DNA of 64,000 nt, taken from positions 1,860,001 to 1,924,000 of the forward strand of contig NZ_PEJS01000001.1 in the NCBI RefSeq assembly GCF_002750975.1, in the 5' to 3' direction. The stretch is from Stenotrophomonas indicatrix (lineage in GTDB: Bacteria > Pseudomonadota > Gammaproteobacteria > Xanthomonadales > Xanthomonadaceae). Below are positions 26,312-35,837 of this stretch, one piece after another. The notes beneath the pieces were generated by a model. That model saw only the letters and a program-made list of their open reading frames with translations, made no database searches and was not told the origin of the DNA. The translations under genes were made by a program, and so were the position numbers. The number at the start of each line of letters is the position of its first letter. Within the stretch, counting starts at the first letter, position 1.

Positions 26312-28882
26312 TCACGCGCCTGCGCCTGCGCACCCGATGCTGGTCTCCGCCTCGTTCAGGGCGCCCAGCGCGACACGTGACACCGACAGTGTCATCGCCC
26401 CCGCCGTTCCGATCGACCACGGGCGATCCAGCTTGCCGACGTCCGCACCTGCGGTTGCAAGGCACTTCAGCGGCACGCCCACGCGCGTCCATTGGCCCAC
26501 CGGCAGTTTTGCCAGCGTCGGCGTGAGCGCAATGCGGGCCGAGCAGCCCGTGCCGCAGTCCACCGCCAACCAGGCCTCGCCACGGGGTGCAGACTCCACC
26601 CGCAACGTGGTCAGCAGCATCAGGTCGCCGTTGCTTTCGCGCTGCAGGTCCAGTGCCGTGTGTGACTGCAGCGCGGCAACTGCCTCAGCCTTGCCCGACC
26701 AGGCCAGGCGGCGGCCGTCTTCCTGTGCCAGGTGGTCTACGCCGGTGACCTTGAGCAGATCGCCCTCCAGGGCCTCCGGCACGTTGGTGACCGTGACGCC
26801 CTGCCCCGTGCTGTTCTGCAGGCGCAGGGCCATGCCTGAACCGGCTTCGCCGCGCGCGAAGAAGACGCCGGCGGCACCTTCATTGCCAGTTACCCCGGAG
26901 ACTTCCGGCAGCGCCGCCAGATCGCCGTTGTCGGCGTAGGACAGGCCGAAGCCGAAGGCGAACTGCGGGTTGTAATCCTTCTGCCCCACATTGTTGGCGT
27001 ACTGCGTCGCCGTGCGCGGCCAGCTGAAGCTCAACCTGCCCTTGAAATCGTGCTGCACGCTGCCATCAGGCCTGCGCAGCAGCACGTCGGCAACGCCAGC
27101 ACCTTCCGAACCGGGCAGCCACGCCGCCACGAACGCATCAGCGGCGTTGATCTCGCGGTTGACCCACAGCGGGCGTCCGCTCAGGAACACGGCCACCACC
27201 GGAATGCCGTCGGCCTTCAGCCGCTTGATCAGGTCAAGGTCGGCATCGTCCCCCGGCTTGTAGGCCAGCGTCGGCAGATCGCCCTGGAACTCGGCATACG
27301 GGCTCTCGCCGAATACCACCACGGCCACATCCGGCTTCGTTACATATTTCCCATCGACCGCCAGCACTGCCTCGCCACCCGCGGCCGACGCCTGCTGGGC
27401 GATGCCCTCATAGATCGTGTCCGCATTGGGGAAGTCCTTGCGGGTCGTGCCGGTGCCCTGCCAGTTCAGCGTCCAGCCGCCGGCCTGCTTGCCCACGTCG
27501 TTGGCACCGTCACCGGCCACCAGGATCCGTTGCTTGGGCGACAGTGGCAACACGCCCCCCTGGTTCTTCAGCAGTACCAGCGATTCGCGCACCGCCTGCC
27601 GTGCAAGCGCACGATGCTCCGGTGCGCCGATGAGGGCGAACTGGCCGCCGACCGCACGTGTGGACGGCTTGCCGGCCTCGAACAGACCCAGCCGCATCTT
27701 GACGCGCAGGATCCGGCGCACCGCCTCGTCCAGCCGTTGCTGGCTGATGGTGTCGTTCTTCACGGCGGCCAGCGTGGTCTCGTAGAAGCCCTTCCAGCTG
27801 TCCGAGGCCATGGCCATGTCCAGGCCCGCATTGATGGTGGCCGGGCAATCGGTGGTCGTGCAGCCCTTGACCTGCCCGTGGCCGTTCCAGTCGCCCACCA
27901 CGAACCCACCGAAGTGCATGCGGCCCTTCAACGCATCGGTCAGGTACTGCCTGTGACCATGCATTTTTTCGCCGTTGACGCTGTTGAAGGAGGCCATGAC
28001 GGTCTGCGCGCCTGCAGCGATCGCCGGCGGATACCCGGCCGCGTGGATGCGCACCAGGTCCGCTTCGCTGATCCGTGTATCCCCCTGGTCCTTGCCATCG
28101 GTAGTGCCACCGTCGCCGAGGAAGTGCTTCACCGAGGCGATCACATGACGACCATCGAGGAACGCGGGCGTACCCACTTTGCCCTGCAGCCCTTCGACCA
28201 TTGCACCGGCATAGCTGGCCACCACCTCGGGCGATTCGGAATAGCCCTCATAGGTGCGCCCCCAGCGGTCGTCCTGCGGTACCGCCACGGTTGGTGCGAA
28301 CGCCCACTCCATCCCGGTCGCACGGGTCTCCAGCGCGGTCACCTCGCCGATCCGGCGCAGCAGATCCGGGTTGCGGGCCGCGCCCAGGCCGATGTTGTGC
28401 GGGAACAGCGTCGCGCCGATGATGTTGCTCTGCCCGTGCACGGCATCGATGCCGAACAGCACCGGAATCGCTTTGCCGCCGGTGGAGGTGTCCATCGACG
28501 CCGCGTAGAACGCATCGGCCAGCGCCAGCCATTCGGCCGGCGCGGCATCGTAACGGCCACCGGGATCGGAATTGCCACCGGCCAGGACCGAGCCCAACCG
28601 ATAGCGGCGCACGTCCTCGGGCGTGATGCTGGCGATATCTCCCTGCACCAGCTGGCCGACCTTTTCCTCCACCGTCATGGTGGCCATCAGGTCGGTGATG
28701 CGCTTTTCCAGCGCGGGGTCCTCGGCCAGTGGCCAGGCGACCTGCGGCCACGGGTCCGGCGTCGCGGCTGCAGTTGCGGCAACGTTTTCATCCTTGCCGC
28801 AGGCCGCCAGTGCCAGCAGCAGCGTGGTCAGCAGCACGCCAGCGTGGGCGCGGCCAACGTGTCGATGGGTCATCGCGTTCAT
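26312..28882 (-). CDS. GH3 exo-beta-glucosidase, lipoprotein
   Basis: An 856-residue GH3 enzyme with a lipoprotein signal (LLLALAACGKDE). The barrel holds LVQGDIASITPEDV, LFGIDAVHGQSNIIGATLFPHNIGLGA and the nucleophile Asp331 in FVVGDWNGHG. The second domain has LLKNQGGVLPLSPKQRILVAGDGANDVGKQAGGWT. After FAFGFGLSY an extra C-terminal beta domain of about 160 residues (about 695-856) follows. This is the layout of marine and Cellvibrio-type exo-1,3/1,4-beta-glucosidases. It should clear gluco-oligosaccharides from mixed hemicellulose. It is anchored to a membrane and faces the periplasm or the surface. Its ATG overlaps the XylE-type gene stop (ATGA), so it is the last gene of the xylBA operon. 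Confidence 0.93.
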   Translation of the reverse strand: MNAMTHRHVGRAHAGVLLTTLLLALAACGKDENVAATAAATPDPWPQVAWPLAEDPALEKRITDLMATMTVEEKVGQLVQGDIASITPEDVRRYRLGSVLAGGNSDPGGRYDAAPAEWLALADAFYAASMDTSTGGKAIPVLFGIDAVHGQSNIIGATLFPHNIGLGAARNPDLLRRIGEVTALETRATGMEWAFAPTVAVPQDDRWGRTYEGYSESPEVVASYAGAMVEGLQGKVGTPAFLDGRHVIASVKHFLGDGGTTDGKDQGDTRISEADLVRIHAAGYPPAIAAGAQTVMASFNSVNGEKMHGHRQYLTDALKGRMHFGGFVVGDWNGHGQVKGCTTTDCPATINAGLDMAMASDSWKGFYETTLAAVKNDTISQQRLDEAVRRILRVKMRLGLFEAGKPSTRAVGGQFALIGAPEHRALARQAVRESLVLLKNQGGVLPLSPKQRILVAGDGANDVGKQAGGWTLNWQGTGTTRKDFPNADTIYEGIAQQASAAGGEAVLAVDGKYVTKPDVAVVVFGESPYAEFQGDLPTLAYKPGDDADLDLIKRLKADGIPVVAVFLSGRPLWVNREINAADAFVAAWLPGSEGAGVADVLLRRPDGSVQHDFKGRLSFSWPRTATQYANNVGQKDYNPQFAFGFGLSYADNGDLAALPEVSGVTGNEGAAGVFFARGEAGSGMALRLQNSTGQGVTVTNVPEALEGDLLKVTGVDHLAQEDGRRLAWSGKAEAVAALQSHTALDLQRESNGDLMLLTTLRVESAPRGEAWLAVDCGTGCSARIALTPTLAKLPVGQWTRVGVPLKCLATAGADVGKLDRPWSIGTAGAMTLSVSRVALGALNEAETSIGCAGAGA

Positions 28883-30288
28883 CCTTCCATCTGCTCCAGT
28901 TCCTTGCCCTTGGTTTCGTGCACGTACCTGAGCACGAAGAACACCGAAATGACCGCCGCCACCAGGTAGATGCTGTACGTGGCTGCCAGCCCGGTGGCGG
29001 CCAGCAGAATCGGGAAGGTCACGGTGACGGCGAAATTGGCGGTCCACTGCGCCGCACCGGCCACCGCCAGGCCCGAACCGCGGATCTGGTTGGGGAACAT
29101 CTCGCCCAGCATCACCCACATCACCGGGCCCCACGAGATGTTGAAGAACACGACATAGGCATTGGCCGCCACCAGCGCCAGCGTGCCCATGCCCGCAGGC
29201 AGCTGCAGGTGCGTATCGACCAGCGAGCCACTGGCGAATGCGGCCACCAGCAGTGCCAGTGACACCGCCATGCCGGCCGAGCCAACCCACAGCAATGGCT
29301 TGCGCCCGATGCGATCGATCAGCAGCACGGTGACGATGCAGGCGCCGATGCTGAGCGCACCGGACAGCACGTTGATCAGCAGCGCGTCGTTCTCGGAGAA
29401 GCCGACGGCCTGCCAGAGCACGGCACCGTAGTAGAACACCACGTTGATGCCGACCAGCTGCTGGAAGGTGGCCAGGCCGATGCCGACCCAGACAATCGGG
29501 CGGATCCTGCCGGTGGCCTTGTTGCGCAGGTCCGACAGCCGCGGCCGATGGTGGTCGCTCGACAGCGAAGCGTCGATCTCGGCAAGCTTCGCCTGCGCCT
29601 CGACACCGCCGTACAGCCGCGCAAGCACCTGCAGCGCCTCGTCCTTGCGGCGCTTCACCATCAGGTAGCGCGGGCTTTCCGGAATGGTCAGCAGCAGTGC
29701 CAGGAACAGCAGCGAGGGCACGACCTGCATCCAGAACATCCAGCGCCACGCTGCGTGCCCGCCCCACAGTGCCTCGGTGGACGCACCGGCGGTGGCCGCC
29801 AGCAGATAGTTGGACAGGAACGCGACGGTCAGCCCGCTGATGATGGCGATCTGCTGGACCGTGGCGAGCCGGCCACGGTAGCGCGCCGGCGCGACTTCGG
29901 CGATGTAGGCCGGGGAGATGACACTGGCGGCCCCCACCGCAAAGCCCCCCAACACCCGCGCGACGATGAACATCGCCGAGGAGGATGCGGCGCCGGCACC
30001 GATCGCCGACAGCAGGAACAACACTGCCGAGACGATCAGCACGTTGCGGCGGCCGAGACGGTCGGCCAGCCGGCCGGCGCTGAAGGCACCCACGGCGCAG
30101 CCCAGCAACATCGAGGCGATCTCGAACCCCTGCATCCACTCGCCGGATCTGAACGCCTGGTGCAGGCCGTCCTGGGTGCCGTTGATCACGCCGCTGTCGA
30201 ACCCGAACAGGAATCCGCCAATCGTCGCCACCACGCTGATCAATACGATCAGCCGGGTGTTCTCTCCACCGCTCATTGCCTGCTGCAT
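28879..30288 (-). CDS. xylE: MFS sugar porter (D-xylose:H+ symporter, XylE-like)
   Basis: A 469-residue 12-TM sugar porter. Family signatures are GGFLFGFDSGVINGTQ, GRLADRLGRRNVLI, RYRGRLATVQQIAIISG, PESPRYLMVKRRKDEAL, FQQLVGINVVFYYGAVLW, DRIGRKPLLWVG and the C-terminal VHETKGKELEQME (PETKG variant). The start ATG at 30288 follows GAGGGGC. It lies between xylA and the GH3 gene; with xylB and xylA the context strongly indicates D-xylose import by proton symport, although glucose or arabinose use cannot be excluded. In the xylan pipeline it takes up the monomer, while the GPH-GH43 fusion would take the oligomers. Confidence 0.92.
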   Translation of the reverse strand: MQQAMSGGENTRLIVLISVVATIGGFLFGFDSGVINGTQDGLHQAFRSGEWMQGFEIASMLLGCAVGAFSAGRLADRLGRRNVLIVSAVLFLLSAIGAGAASSSAMFIVARVLGGFAVGAASVISPAYIAEVAPARYRGRLATVQQIAIISGLTVAFLSNYLLAATAGASTEALWGGHAAWRWMFWMQVVPSLLFLALLLTIPESPRYLMVKRRKDEALQVLARLYGGVEAQAKLAEIDASLSSDHHRPRLSDLRNKATGRIRPIVWVGIGLATFQQLVGINVVFYYGAVLWQAVGFSENDALLINVLSGALSIGACIVTVLLIDRIGRKPLLWVGSAGMAVSLALLVAAFASGSLVDTHLQLPAGMGTLALVAANAYVVFFNISWGPVMWVMLGEMFPNQIRGSGLAVAGAAQWTANFAVTVTFPILLAATGLAATYSIYLVAAVISVFFVLRYVHETKGKELEQMEG

Positions 30289-30335
30289 TGCCGTGCCCCT
30301 CCCCGGTTCGGTGTCATCGATGCGAGCCGCTGTGC

Positions 30336-31670
30336 TCAACGCAGCAGGTACTGGTTGATCAGGTTCTCGTAGCGCTCCTGCTTGCCGCTGATCTGCCTGG
30401 GCTCGCCGCCCTTGGCACCCAGCGCAGCCAACTCTGCGAGACTGAGCGCGCCGCCCGCGAAGTCCTTGCCGGCACCACTGTCGAAGCTGGCGTAACGCTC
30501 CTTGCGCCACTGCTCCAGCGGCGAGTCGTTCAGCAGCGCATGGGCCACTTCCAGCCCGCGGGCGAAGGCATCCATGCCGCCGACATGGGCAATGAACAGA
30601 TCTTCCAGGTCGGTCGATTCACGGCGCACCTTGGCGTCGAAGTTCAAGCCGCCTTCCAGCCCACCCTGGCGCAGCACCACCAGCATCGCGCCCACGGTGT
30701 CGTACAGGTCGGTGGGGAACTGGTCGGTATCCCAGCCGTTCTGGGCGTTGCCGCGGTTGGCGTCGATGCTGCCGAGCAGGCCGTGGTCCGAGGCGACCTG
30801 CAGATCGTGTTCGAAGGTGTGGCCGGACAGCGTCGCGTGGTTGGCCTCGATGTTGAGCTTGAAATCCTTGTCCAGGCCATGTTCCTTCAGGAACCCCACC
30901 ACGGTGGCGCTGTCGAAGTCGTACTGGTGCTTCATCGGTTCCATCGGCTTGGGCTCGATCAGGAAGTTGCCCTTCAGGCCGATGCTGCGGCCATGGTCGC
31001 GCGCCATGGTCAGGAACCGCGCGAGGTGGTCGACTTCGCGCTTCATCTGGGTATTGGCCAGCGCGGCATAGCCTTCGCGGCCGCCCCAGAACACGTAATG
31101 CTCGCCGCCCAGTTCAACGGTGGCCTCCAGCGCCGCCTTTACCTGCACGGCGGCACGCGCCACCACTGCGAAATCCGGGTTGGTGGACGCACCGTTCATG
31201 TAGCGCGGGTGCGAGAACAGGTTGGCCGTGCCCCACAGCAGCTTCATGCCGGTTGCATCCTGACGCGCCTTGGCCAGGCCCACCATGTGCTTCAGGTTCT
31301 TTTCGTACTGCCCGACATCCTCGGCGTCCGGCGCCAGGTCGATATCGTGGAAGCACCAGTACGGCACGCCCAGCTTGGTGAAGAACTCGAATGCCGCGTC
31401 CACCTTCGCCTCGGCGGTGGCCATCGGCGAGCCGGCCTCCCAGGGGAAATGACGGGTACCCGGACCGAACGGATCGTGCCCGGCATTGCAGAAGGTGTGC
31501 CAGTAACAGACTGCAAAGCGCAGATGTTCCTGCATGGTCCTGCCGCCGATGACCTTGTCCGCGTCGTAGACCTTGAACGCGAGCGGGTTGTCCGAGCCCC
31601 GGCCTTCGAAGGGAATGCGGCCGATGCCGGGGAAGTATTCCTTGGCGCCGATGAAAGGTTGCGTGCTCAT
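30336..31670 (-). CDS. xylA: Xylose isomerase
   Basis: A 444-residue xylose isomerase, class II length. It converts D-xylose to D-xylulose in the cytoplasm with two divalent metal ions. Signatures seen are WYHTF-like [28 protein letters not shown] (base His), VFWGGREGY, the metal ligands in [33 protein letters not shown] and [19 protein letters not shown]. The start ATG at 31670 precedes [16 protein letters not shown], the family N-terminus, so the longer open frame to 31967 is rejected. It follows xylB by 43 bp in the same direction and is followed by the XylE-type porter after 47 bp. Confidence 0.98.
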   Translation of the reverse strand: MSTQPFIGAKEYFPGIGRIPFEGRGSDNPLAFKVYDADKVIGGRTMQEHLRFAVCYWHTFCNAGHDPFGPGTRHFPWEAGSPMATAEAKVDAAFEFFTKLGVPYWCFHDIDLAPDAEDVGQYEKNLKHMVGLAKARQDATGMKLLWGTANLFSHPRYMNGASTNPDFAVVARAAVQVKAALEATVELGGEHYVFWGGREGYAALANTQMKREVDHLARFLTMARDHGRSIGLKGNFLIEPKPMEPMKHQYDFDSATVVGFLKEHGLDKDFKLNIEANHATLSGHTFEHDLQVASDHGLLGSIDANRGNAQNGWDTDQFPTDLYDTVGAMLVVLRQGGLEGGLNFDAKVRRESTDLEDLFIAHVGGMDAFARGLEVAHALLNDSPLEQWRKERYASFDSGAGKDFAGGALSLAELAALGAKGGEPRQISGKQERYENLINQYLLR

Positions 31671-31713
31671 GGTGCGTCTTCCTGTCGTTGTGCGAGGTGT
31701 CGCGGAAAGGAGA

Positions 31714-33207
31714 TCAGCCGCGGTACAGCGGCGTGATGGCGTCGAGATGTCGGAGGAAACGGGCGTAGGCCGTGGCGTAGGCTTCGGCGCGTGCGGGGTC
31801 CGGGCGTGCCGAACGCAGCGGGTCAAGCGCAACGTGGCGGTCGGCGACGTCGGCGATGGAGGCGGCATCGCCGCGGCCGTGGCCCAACGCCCACAGGGCC
31901 TGCAATGCCGCACCGAATGCCGCGCCTTCGGACTGGGCCGGCACGTCCACCGGCAGGCCGAACACATCGGCCACCAGTTGCCGCCACTGCGCGCTGTTGC
32001 TGCCGCCGCCGGTCAGCACGATGCGTTCGAACTGCATGCCCGCGCCGACGAATGCGTCGTAGCCATACTTCAGGGCGTAGGTGGCCCCTTCCATGGCCGC
32101 GCGGTAGATGTGCGCCGGCGTCATGTTGGTCGTGTCCAGGCCCGCCAGCAACCCCTTGCCCTGCGGCAGGTCCGGCGTGCGTTCGCCGTTGAGGAACGGC
32201 AGCATCACCAGGCCGTCGGCACCGGGCGGCGTGGCCTGCAGGTGCCGGTCGCCCTCGCGGCTGCTGAAGCCGAAGGCGTCGGCGACCTGTCCGGTCACTA
32301 CGGTGCAGTTCATCGTGCAGATCAGCGGCAGCCAGCCGCCGGTCGACGAGCAGAACGCGGCCCAAGCCCCGCCCGGGTCGACCACGGGCGTGTCCGAGAA
32401 GGCAAACAGGGTGCCGGACGTACCCAGGCTCATCACCAGGCGACCGGGTACGACGCAGCCGGTACCCACGGCCGCCATCATGTTGTCGCCACCGCCGACG
32501 GCCACCTTCACCGATGCGGGAAGGCCCAACGCCTCCGCCGCGGCGGGGGTGATGCCGAACATCTCTTCGGTTGCGGCGATGCGTGGCAGGCAGTCGGCGA
32601 GATCGCGCTGCGGATCGGTCGCGTGCAGCAGCTCGGGCGACCAGGTTCGGGTGCGCACATCCAGCCAGCCGGTGCCCGACGCATCGCCGTATTCGCAGAA
32701 GCGCTCGCCGGTCAACACGAAATTGAGATAGTCGTGCGGCAGCAGGATGGTGGCAAGCCGCGCGTAGGCGTCGGGCCGGTGCGTTTTCGTCCACGGCAGC
32801 TTGGAGGCGGTGTAACCGGCAAGCACCGGGTTGCCGGCCAACTCGATGGTGCGCGCCGTGCCGCCTGCGGCGTCCATGATCTGCACGCATTCGGCCGAGG
32901 TGCTGGTGTCGCACCACAGCTTGGCCGGTGCCAGCACCTCCCCGGCCGCATCGACCGGCACGAACCCATGCTGCTGTCCTGAGACTGCCAGCGCGGCAAT
33001 CCGGGAGCGCACCGCCGGATCGATCGCAGCAAAGCAGGCGTGCAGTGCCGTCACCCAATCGGCCGGCCGCTGTTCCCGGCTGCCGTCTGCAGCGCTGGTC
33101 AGCTGCAATGGCGCGCTGGCGCTGGCCACGAGACAGCGCCCTTCAGGGTCGTAGACGACCACCTTCAGGCTTTGCGTACCAGCGTCGACTCCCGCAACCA
33201 ATTCCAT
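31714..33207 (-). CDS. xylB: Xylulokinase
   Basis: A 497-residue FGGY kinase that phosphorylates D-xylulose to xylulose 5-phosphate, feeding the pentose phosphate or phosphoketolase routes. Family features are [17 protein letters not shown] (first ATP/sugar loop), [10 protein letters not shown], the catalytic-region [22 protein letters not shown] and [23 protein letters not shown]. Full length. The ATG at 33207 is 25 bp downstream of a near-perfect xyl-box, so transcription of xylB-xylA-xylE-GH3 is probably blocked directly by XylR when xylose or xylo-oligosaccharides are absent. The halogenase-like gene upstream ends 65 bp before. Confidence 0.97.
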   Translation of the reverse strand: MELVAGVDAGTQSLKVVVYDPEGRCLVASASAPLQLTSAADGSREQRPADWVTALHACFAAIDPAVRSRIAALAVSGQQHGFVPVDAAGEVLAPAKLWCDTSTSAECVQIMDAAGGTARTIELAGNPVLAGYTASKLPWTKTHRPDAYARLATILLPHDYLNFVLTGERFCEYGDASGTGWLDVRTRTWSPELLHATDPQRDLADCLPRIAATEEMFGITPAAAEALGLPASVKVAVGGGDNMMAAVGTGCVVPGRLVMSLGTSGTLFAFSDTPVVDPGGAWAAFCSSTGGWLPLICTMNCTVVTGQVADAFGFSSREGDRHLQATPPGADGLVMLPFLNGERTPDLPQGKGLLAGLDTTNMTPAHIYRAAMEGATYALKYGYDAFVGAGMQFERIVLTGGGSNSAQWRQLVADVFGLPVDVPAQSEGAAFGAALQALWALGHGRGDAASIADVADRHVALDPLRSARPDPARAEAYATAYARFLRHLDAITPLYRG

Positions 33208-33231
33208 TCACTGCACCCCGTAGTGGTTTGA

Positions 33232-33245
33232 AGGTAGCGCTACCA
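33232..33245. promoter_or_regulatory. xyl-box operator in front of xylB
   Basis: AGGTAGCGCTACCA matches 13 of 14 bases of TGGTAGCGCTACCA, the palindromic xyl-box known from Xanthomonas XylR regulons. The perfect core is GGTAGCGCTACC (33233-33244). It lies 25 bp from the xylB ATG and shows that xylB-xylA-xylE-GH3 has its own promoter apart from the receptor operon upstream. Confidence 0.88.
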
Positions 33246-33271
33246 ATTCGATGCAACAGCGCGCACTGCGG

Positions 33272-34801
33272 CTACGCCACGGCCCTGCCCCTTTGCCATG
33301 CGTCCGGCGCCGCCTTGCAGTAGCGCTCGATGAACTCTGCCTGCGTCGGCATCTTCGCCACCGTTTCCTGCACTGGCTGCCGGATGCGATGCAACAGGGT
33401 GCGCAGGTCCGCATCGCCGATGGCCCGCGCAAGCCGGTGCGGCGGTCCGGGCTGGATACCCTGGCCCATCAGGACGCTGGTCCAGGAGTCGACCCGGAAC
33501 AGCTCGCCAGGGTCCTGCCAGGCATGGGCCCGCTCGCGCCACGCGCGCAGGCGGACCTGCAGCGATTCAGGCAGCGCCATCTCGCGGCAGGCCTTCCACA
33601 TCGGCTCGTCGCGCTGGTTGGCGTGGTAATGCAGGATGATGAAATCGCGCACGTGCTCCATCTCCTGGCGGCTCACGTCGTTGTAGAGCGCCACCAGCGA
33701 AGGGGTGATGCCGTCGGACGGGAACAGCTGGATCAGGCGCACCACGCCGCTGATGGTCAGGTGGATGCTGGTCGATTCCAGCGGCTCGATGAATCCACTG
33801 GCCAGCCCGAGCGCCACCACGTTCCTGTTCCAAGCCTGCAACCGGCGCCCGCTGCGGAACGGCACCAGCCACGGATCGCGCAGGGGCTGTCCGTCGACAT
33901 CACGCAGCAGCTTGGCCTGCGCCTCGTCATCGGACATGTGGCGGCTGGAGAAGACCAGCCCGCAGCCGACCCGGTGCTGCAGCGCGATGTGCCAGCGCCA
34001 CCCGGCCTCGTGCGCGATGGCACGGGTGTAGGGCACCGGCGGCGCGGGCGAGTCGGTCTGCACGGCAACGGCGCGATCACTGGGCAACCATTCGTTCCAG
34101 TCTTCATAGCCGGTATGCAGGGTCTGCTCGGTCAACAGGCCGCGGAAGCCGGTGCAGTCGATGAACAGATCGCCTTCGATGACCTGCCCGTCGTCCAGCA
34201 CCAGCGACGCAACCGAGCCGTCATGGGGATGCTGGCGGACCTCGCGGATCTTGCCTTCCACCCGCCGCAGGCCGTTTGCTTCGGCCTTGCCGCGCAGGAA
34301 CCTGGCATAGAGCCCGGCGTCGAAATGGTAGGCGTAGTTGACCTGGGGTTGGGTCTGCAGCGAGAACCTGTCGGCCAGGGAAGCGGCGCTTTCCAGGCAG
34401 AAGTCGCCCAACTCGGAGTGCATGCCGCGGCGCAGGCTGTCCAGCCAGAAGTGATGGAACGGCGTGGCCCAGGTGCCCTGCCCGATCGTGCCGAAAGGAT
34501 GGATGAAGCGTTCACCGGGGCGACGCCAGTTCTCGAACGAGATCGACAGCTTGAACGTGCCGGCGACCGCACGCAGGAACTCCTGCTCATCGATCTGCAG
34601 GAAACGGTGGAACGTGCGGATGGGCGGCACGGTGGATTCGCCCACACCCACGGTACCGATCTGCTCGGACTCCACCAGCGTGATGTCCAGCTGTTGGCGG
34701 AACTGGTGCGCCAGTGCGCAGCCGGCCAGCCAGCCGGCAGTGCCGCCACCGGCGATCACCACTCTCCGGATCGGCCCTTGTGTAGTGTCCGCAGCGTTCA
34801 A
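33272..34801 (-). CDS. Flavin-dependent tryptophan-halogenase-family protein
   Basis: A 509-residue protein of the tryptophan halogenase family. I place the start at TTG 34801 (preceded by GGGAG), 14 bp after the cupin gene, giving MNAADTTQGPIRRVVIAGGGTAGW with the FAD-binding GxGxxG. Also present are GVGESTVPPI, Lys84 in TFKLSISFENW (the position of the catalytic lysine) and Glu342 in GFIEPLESTSIHL. The halogenase WxWxIP motif reads GWRWHIAL here, with Ala for Pro. Genes of this type recur beside TonB receptors for plant sugars in Xanthomonadaceae and Caulobacter; their reaction there is not known and true tryptophan halogenation is unlikely. It is the last gene of the receptor-SapC-cupin-halogenase set. 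Confidence 0.92.
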   Translation of the reverse strand: MNAADTTQGPIRRVVIAGGGTAGWLAGCALAHQFRQQLDITLVESEQIGTVGVGESTVPPIRTFHRFLQIDEQEFLRAVAGTFKLSISFENWRRPGERFIHPFGTIGQGTWATPFHHFWLDSLRRGMHSELGDFCLESAASLADRFSLQTQPQVNYAYHFDAGLYARFLRGKAEANGLRRVEGKIREVRQHPHDGSVASLVLDDGQVIEGDLFIDCTGFRGLLTEQTLHTGYEDWNEWLPSDRAVAVQTDSPAPPVPYTRAIAHEAGWRWHIALQHRVGCGLVFSSRHMSDDEAQAKLLRDVDGQPLRDPWLVPFRSGRRLQAWNRNVVALGLASGFIEPLESTSIHLTISGVVRLIQLFPSDGITPSLVALYNDVSRQEMEHVRDFIILHYHANQRDEPMWKACREMALPESLQVRLRAWRERAHAWQDPGELFRVDSWTSVLMGQGIQPGPPHRLARAIGDADLRTLLHRIRQPVQETVAKMPTQAEFIERYCKAAPDAWQRGRAVA

Positions 34802-34814
34802 TGCGATGCTCCCA

Positions 34815-35834
34815 TCAGCGGTTGAGTCGACCCAGCAGCTGGGCGCGCATGCGCCGCGCCTGCGTCTCGTCGAACGGTGCCAGCTCACCCCGGGCTGCTT
34901 CGGGCAGGTGTTGCCCTGCCTGCTCGCCGGGACCAAACACGTAGTACTGGAAGATCTTTGCCCACGCCTGCTTCTCGCGCGCCGGTAGATCGCGCAGGGC
35001 CCACATCGCATGCTGCAGCGCCGGCAGGGGTGAGCCGAGATAGCCAGGCGCACTGCGCCACCAGTAGTTCACCAGCACGTTGAACGGTTCCAGGCTGCGC
35101 ACGTGGTGCCACCACAGGCCCGGGATGAAGATGGCATCCCCGGGTTCAAGCGTGGCGGTCTGCGCGCTTGCCAGGGCATCACGGAAGCGCGGATGGCGGT
35201 CGAAATCCGGCTGGTCGACATCCACCACGCTGACCACCTGCCCACCCGGGGTGGGCTCCACCGGCCCCGGGTAGAGGTTGTCGATCTGCTCCGGCGGAAA
35301 CAGGGTGAAGCGGCGCCGGCCCACCGCGCAGCACGCCAGGTTGTCCGGAATGTCGTAATGGCAGGAAGCCGTCACCCGGTTGCCGACCCAGATGCTGGCC
35401 GAAGCATCGATGCCCTGCCCCGCCAGTCCGGCGTCGTTGTGCTGGGCGAACCCGGGCAGCGCACGCGCGATCAGCAGCGAAGCGACGTAATAGGTGGGCG
35501 GGCTCGGCGAATCGAGGTGGTCGGCGATTGCGTCCAGCACCTCTGTCAGCAGGCCACGCCGGACCTCGAAGTTCAAGCGGGTGAAGTCCGCGTTGTAGAA
35601 CGGACGCCCTTCGATCTCGGGGCCGCCGAAGGAATAGGGAACAGGCACGCCTGCTTCGAACCCGCGCAGGTAGGCCATGGCCTCCTGCAGGGAACGCGAC
35701 CCGGCCTGCACCAATGCCCAGTCGCGCGCGATGCCGCGCAGCACCACTGGCTCGCCGGCTGCCACCAGCGCCTGCAGCGGCAGCGCCGTGGAATCCAGGC
35801 CTTCCAGTGTGCGCATGGCGACGCCGTCCAGCAC
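34815..35834 (-). CDS. Cupin-like (JmjC/Cupin_8) Fe(II)/2-oxoglutarate-oxygenase-type protein
   Basis: A 339-residue JmjC/FIH-like protein. The metal facial triad is visible in CHYDIPDNLACCAVG (HxD) and WWHHVRSLEPFNVLVNYWW (His). The fold markers EPVVLRGIARDWALV and FTLFPPEQIDNLYPGP are typical of Cupin_8 proteins, which hydroxylate proteins or small molecules. The start is GTG 35834, 3 bp after the SapC gene, with AGGAA before it; ATG 35816 is the alternative. It is part of the conserved receptor-SapC-cupin-halogenase string. The substrate is unknown; coupling to the halogenase-like flavoenzyme is suggested by the constant neighbourhood of the two families. Confidence 0.9.
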   Translation of the reverse strand: MLDGVAMRTLEGLDSTALPLQALVAAGEPVVLRGIARDWALVQAGSRSLQEAMAYLRGFEAGVPVPYSFGGPEIEGRPFYNADFTRLNFEVRRGLLTEVLDAIADHLDSPSPPTYYVASLLIARALPGFAQHNDAGLAGQGIDASASIWVGNRVTASCHYDIPDNLACCAVGRRRFTLFPPEQIDNLYPGPVEPTPGGQVVSVVDVDQPDFDRHPRFRDALASAQTATLEPGDAIFIPGLWWHHVRSLEPFNVLVNYWWRSAPGYLGSPLPALQHAMWALRDLPAREKQAWAKIFQYYVFGPGEQAGQHLPEAARGELAPFDETQARRMRAQLLGRLNR

Positions 35835-35837
35835 CGG

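Noticed and set aside
25122..26492. N-terminal extension of the GH67 frame across the LacI gene on the opposite strand
   Set aside because: The extension is low-complexity and antisense to a clear LacI gene; the signal peptide at 25121 marks the true start.
28883..30139. Extension of the GH3 lipoprotein frame through the sugar-porter gene
   Set aside because: It is an out-of-frame reading of the porter gene on the same strand; the lipoprotein signal begins at 28882 with an ATGA overlap.
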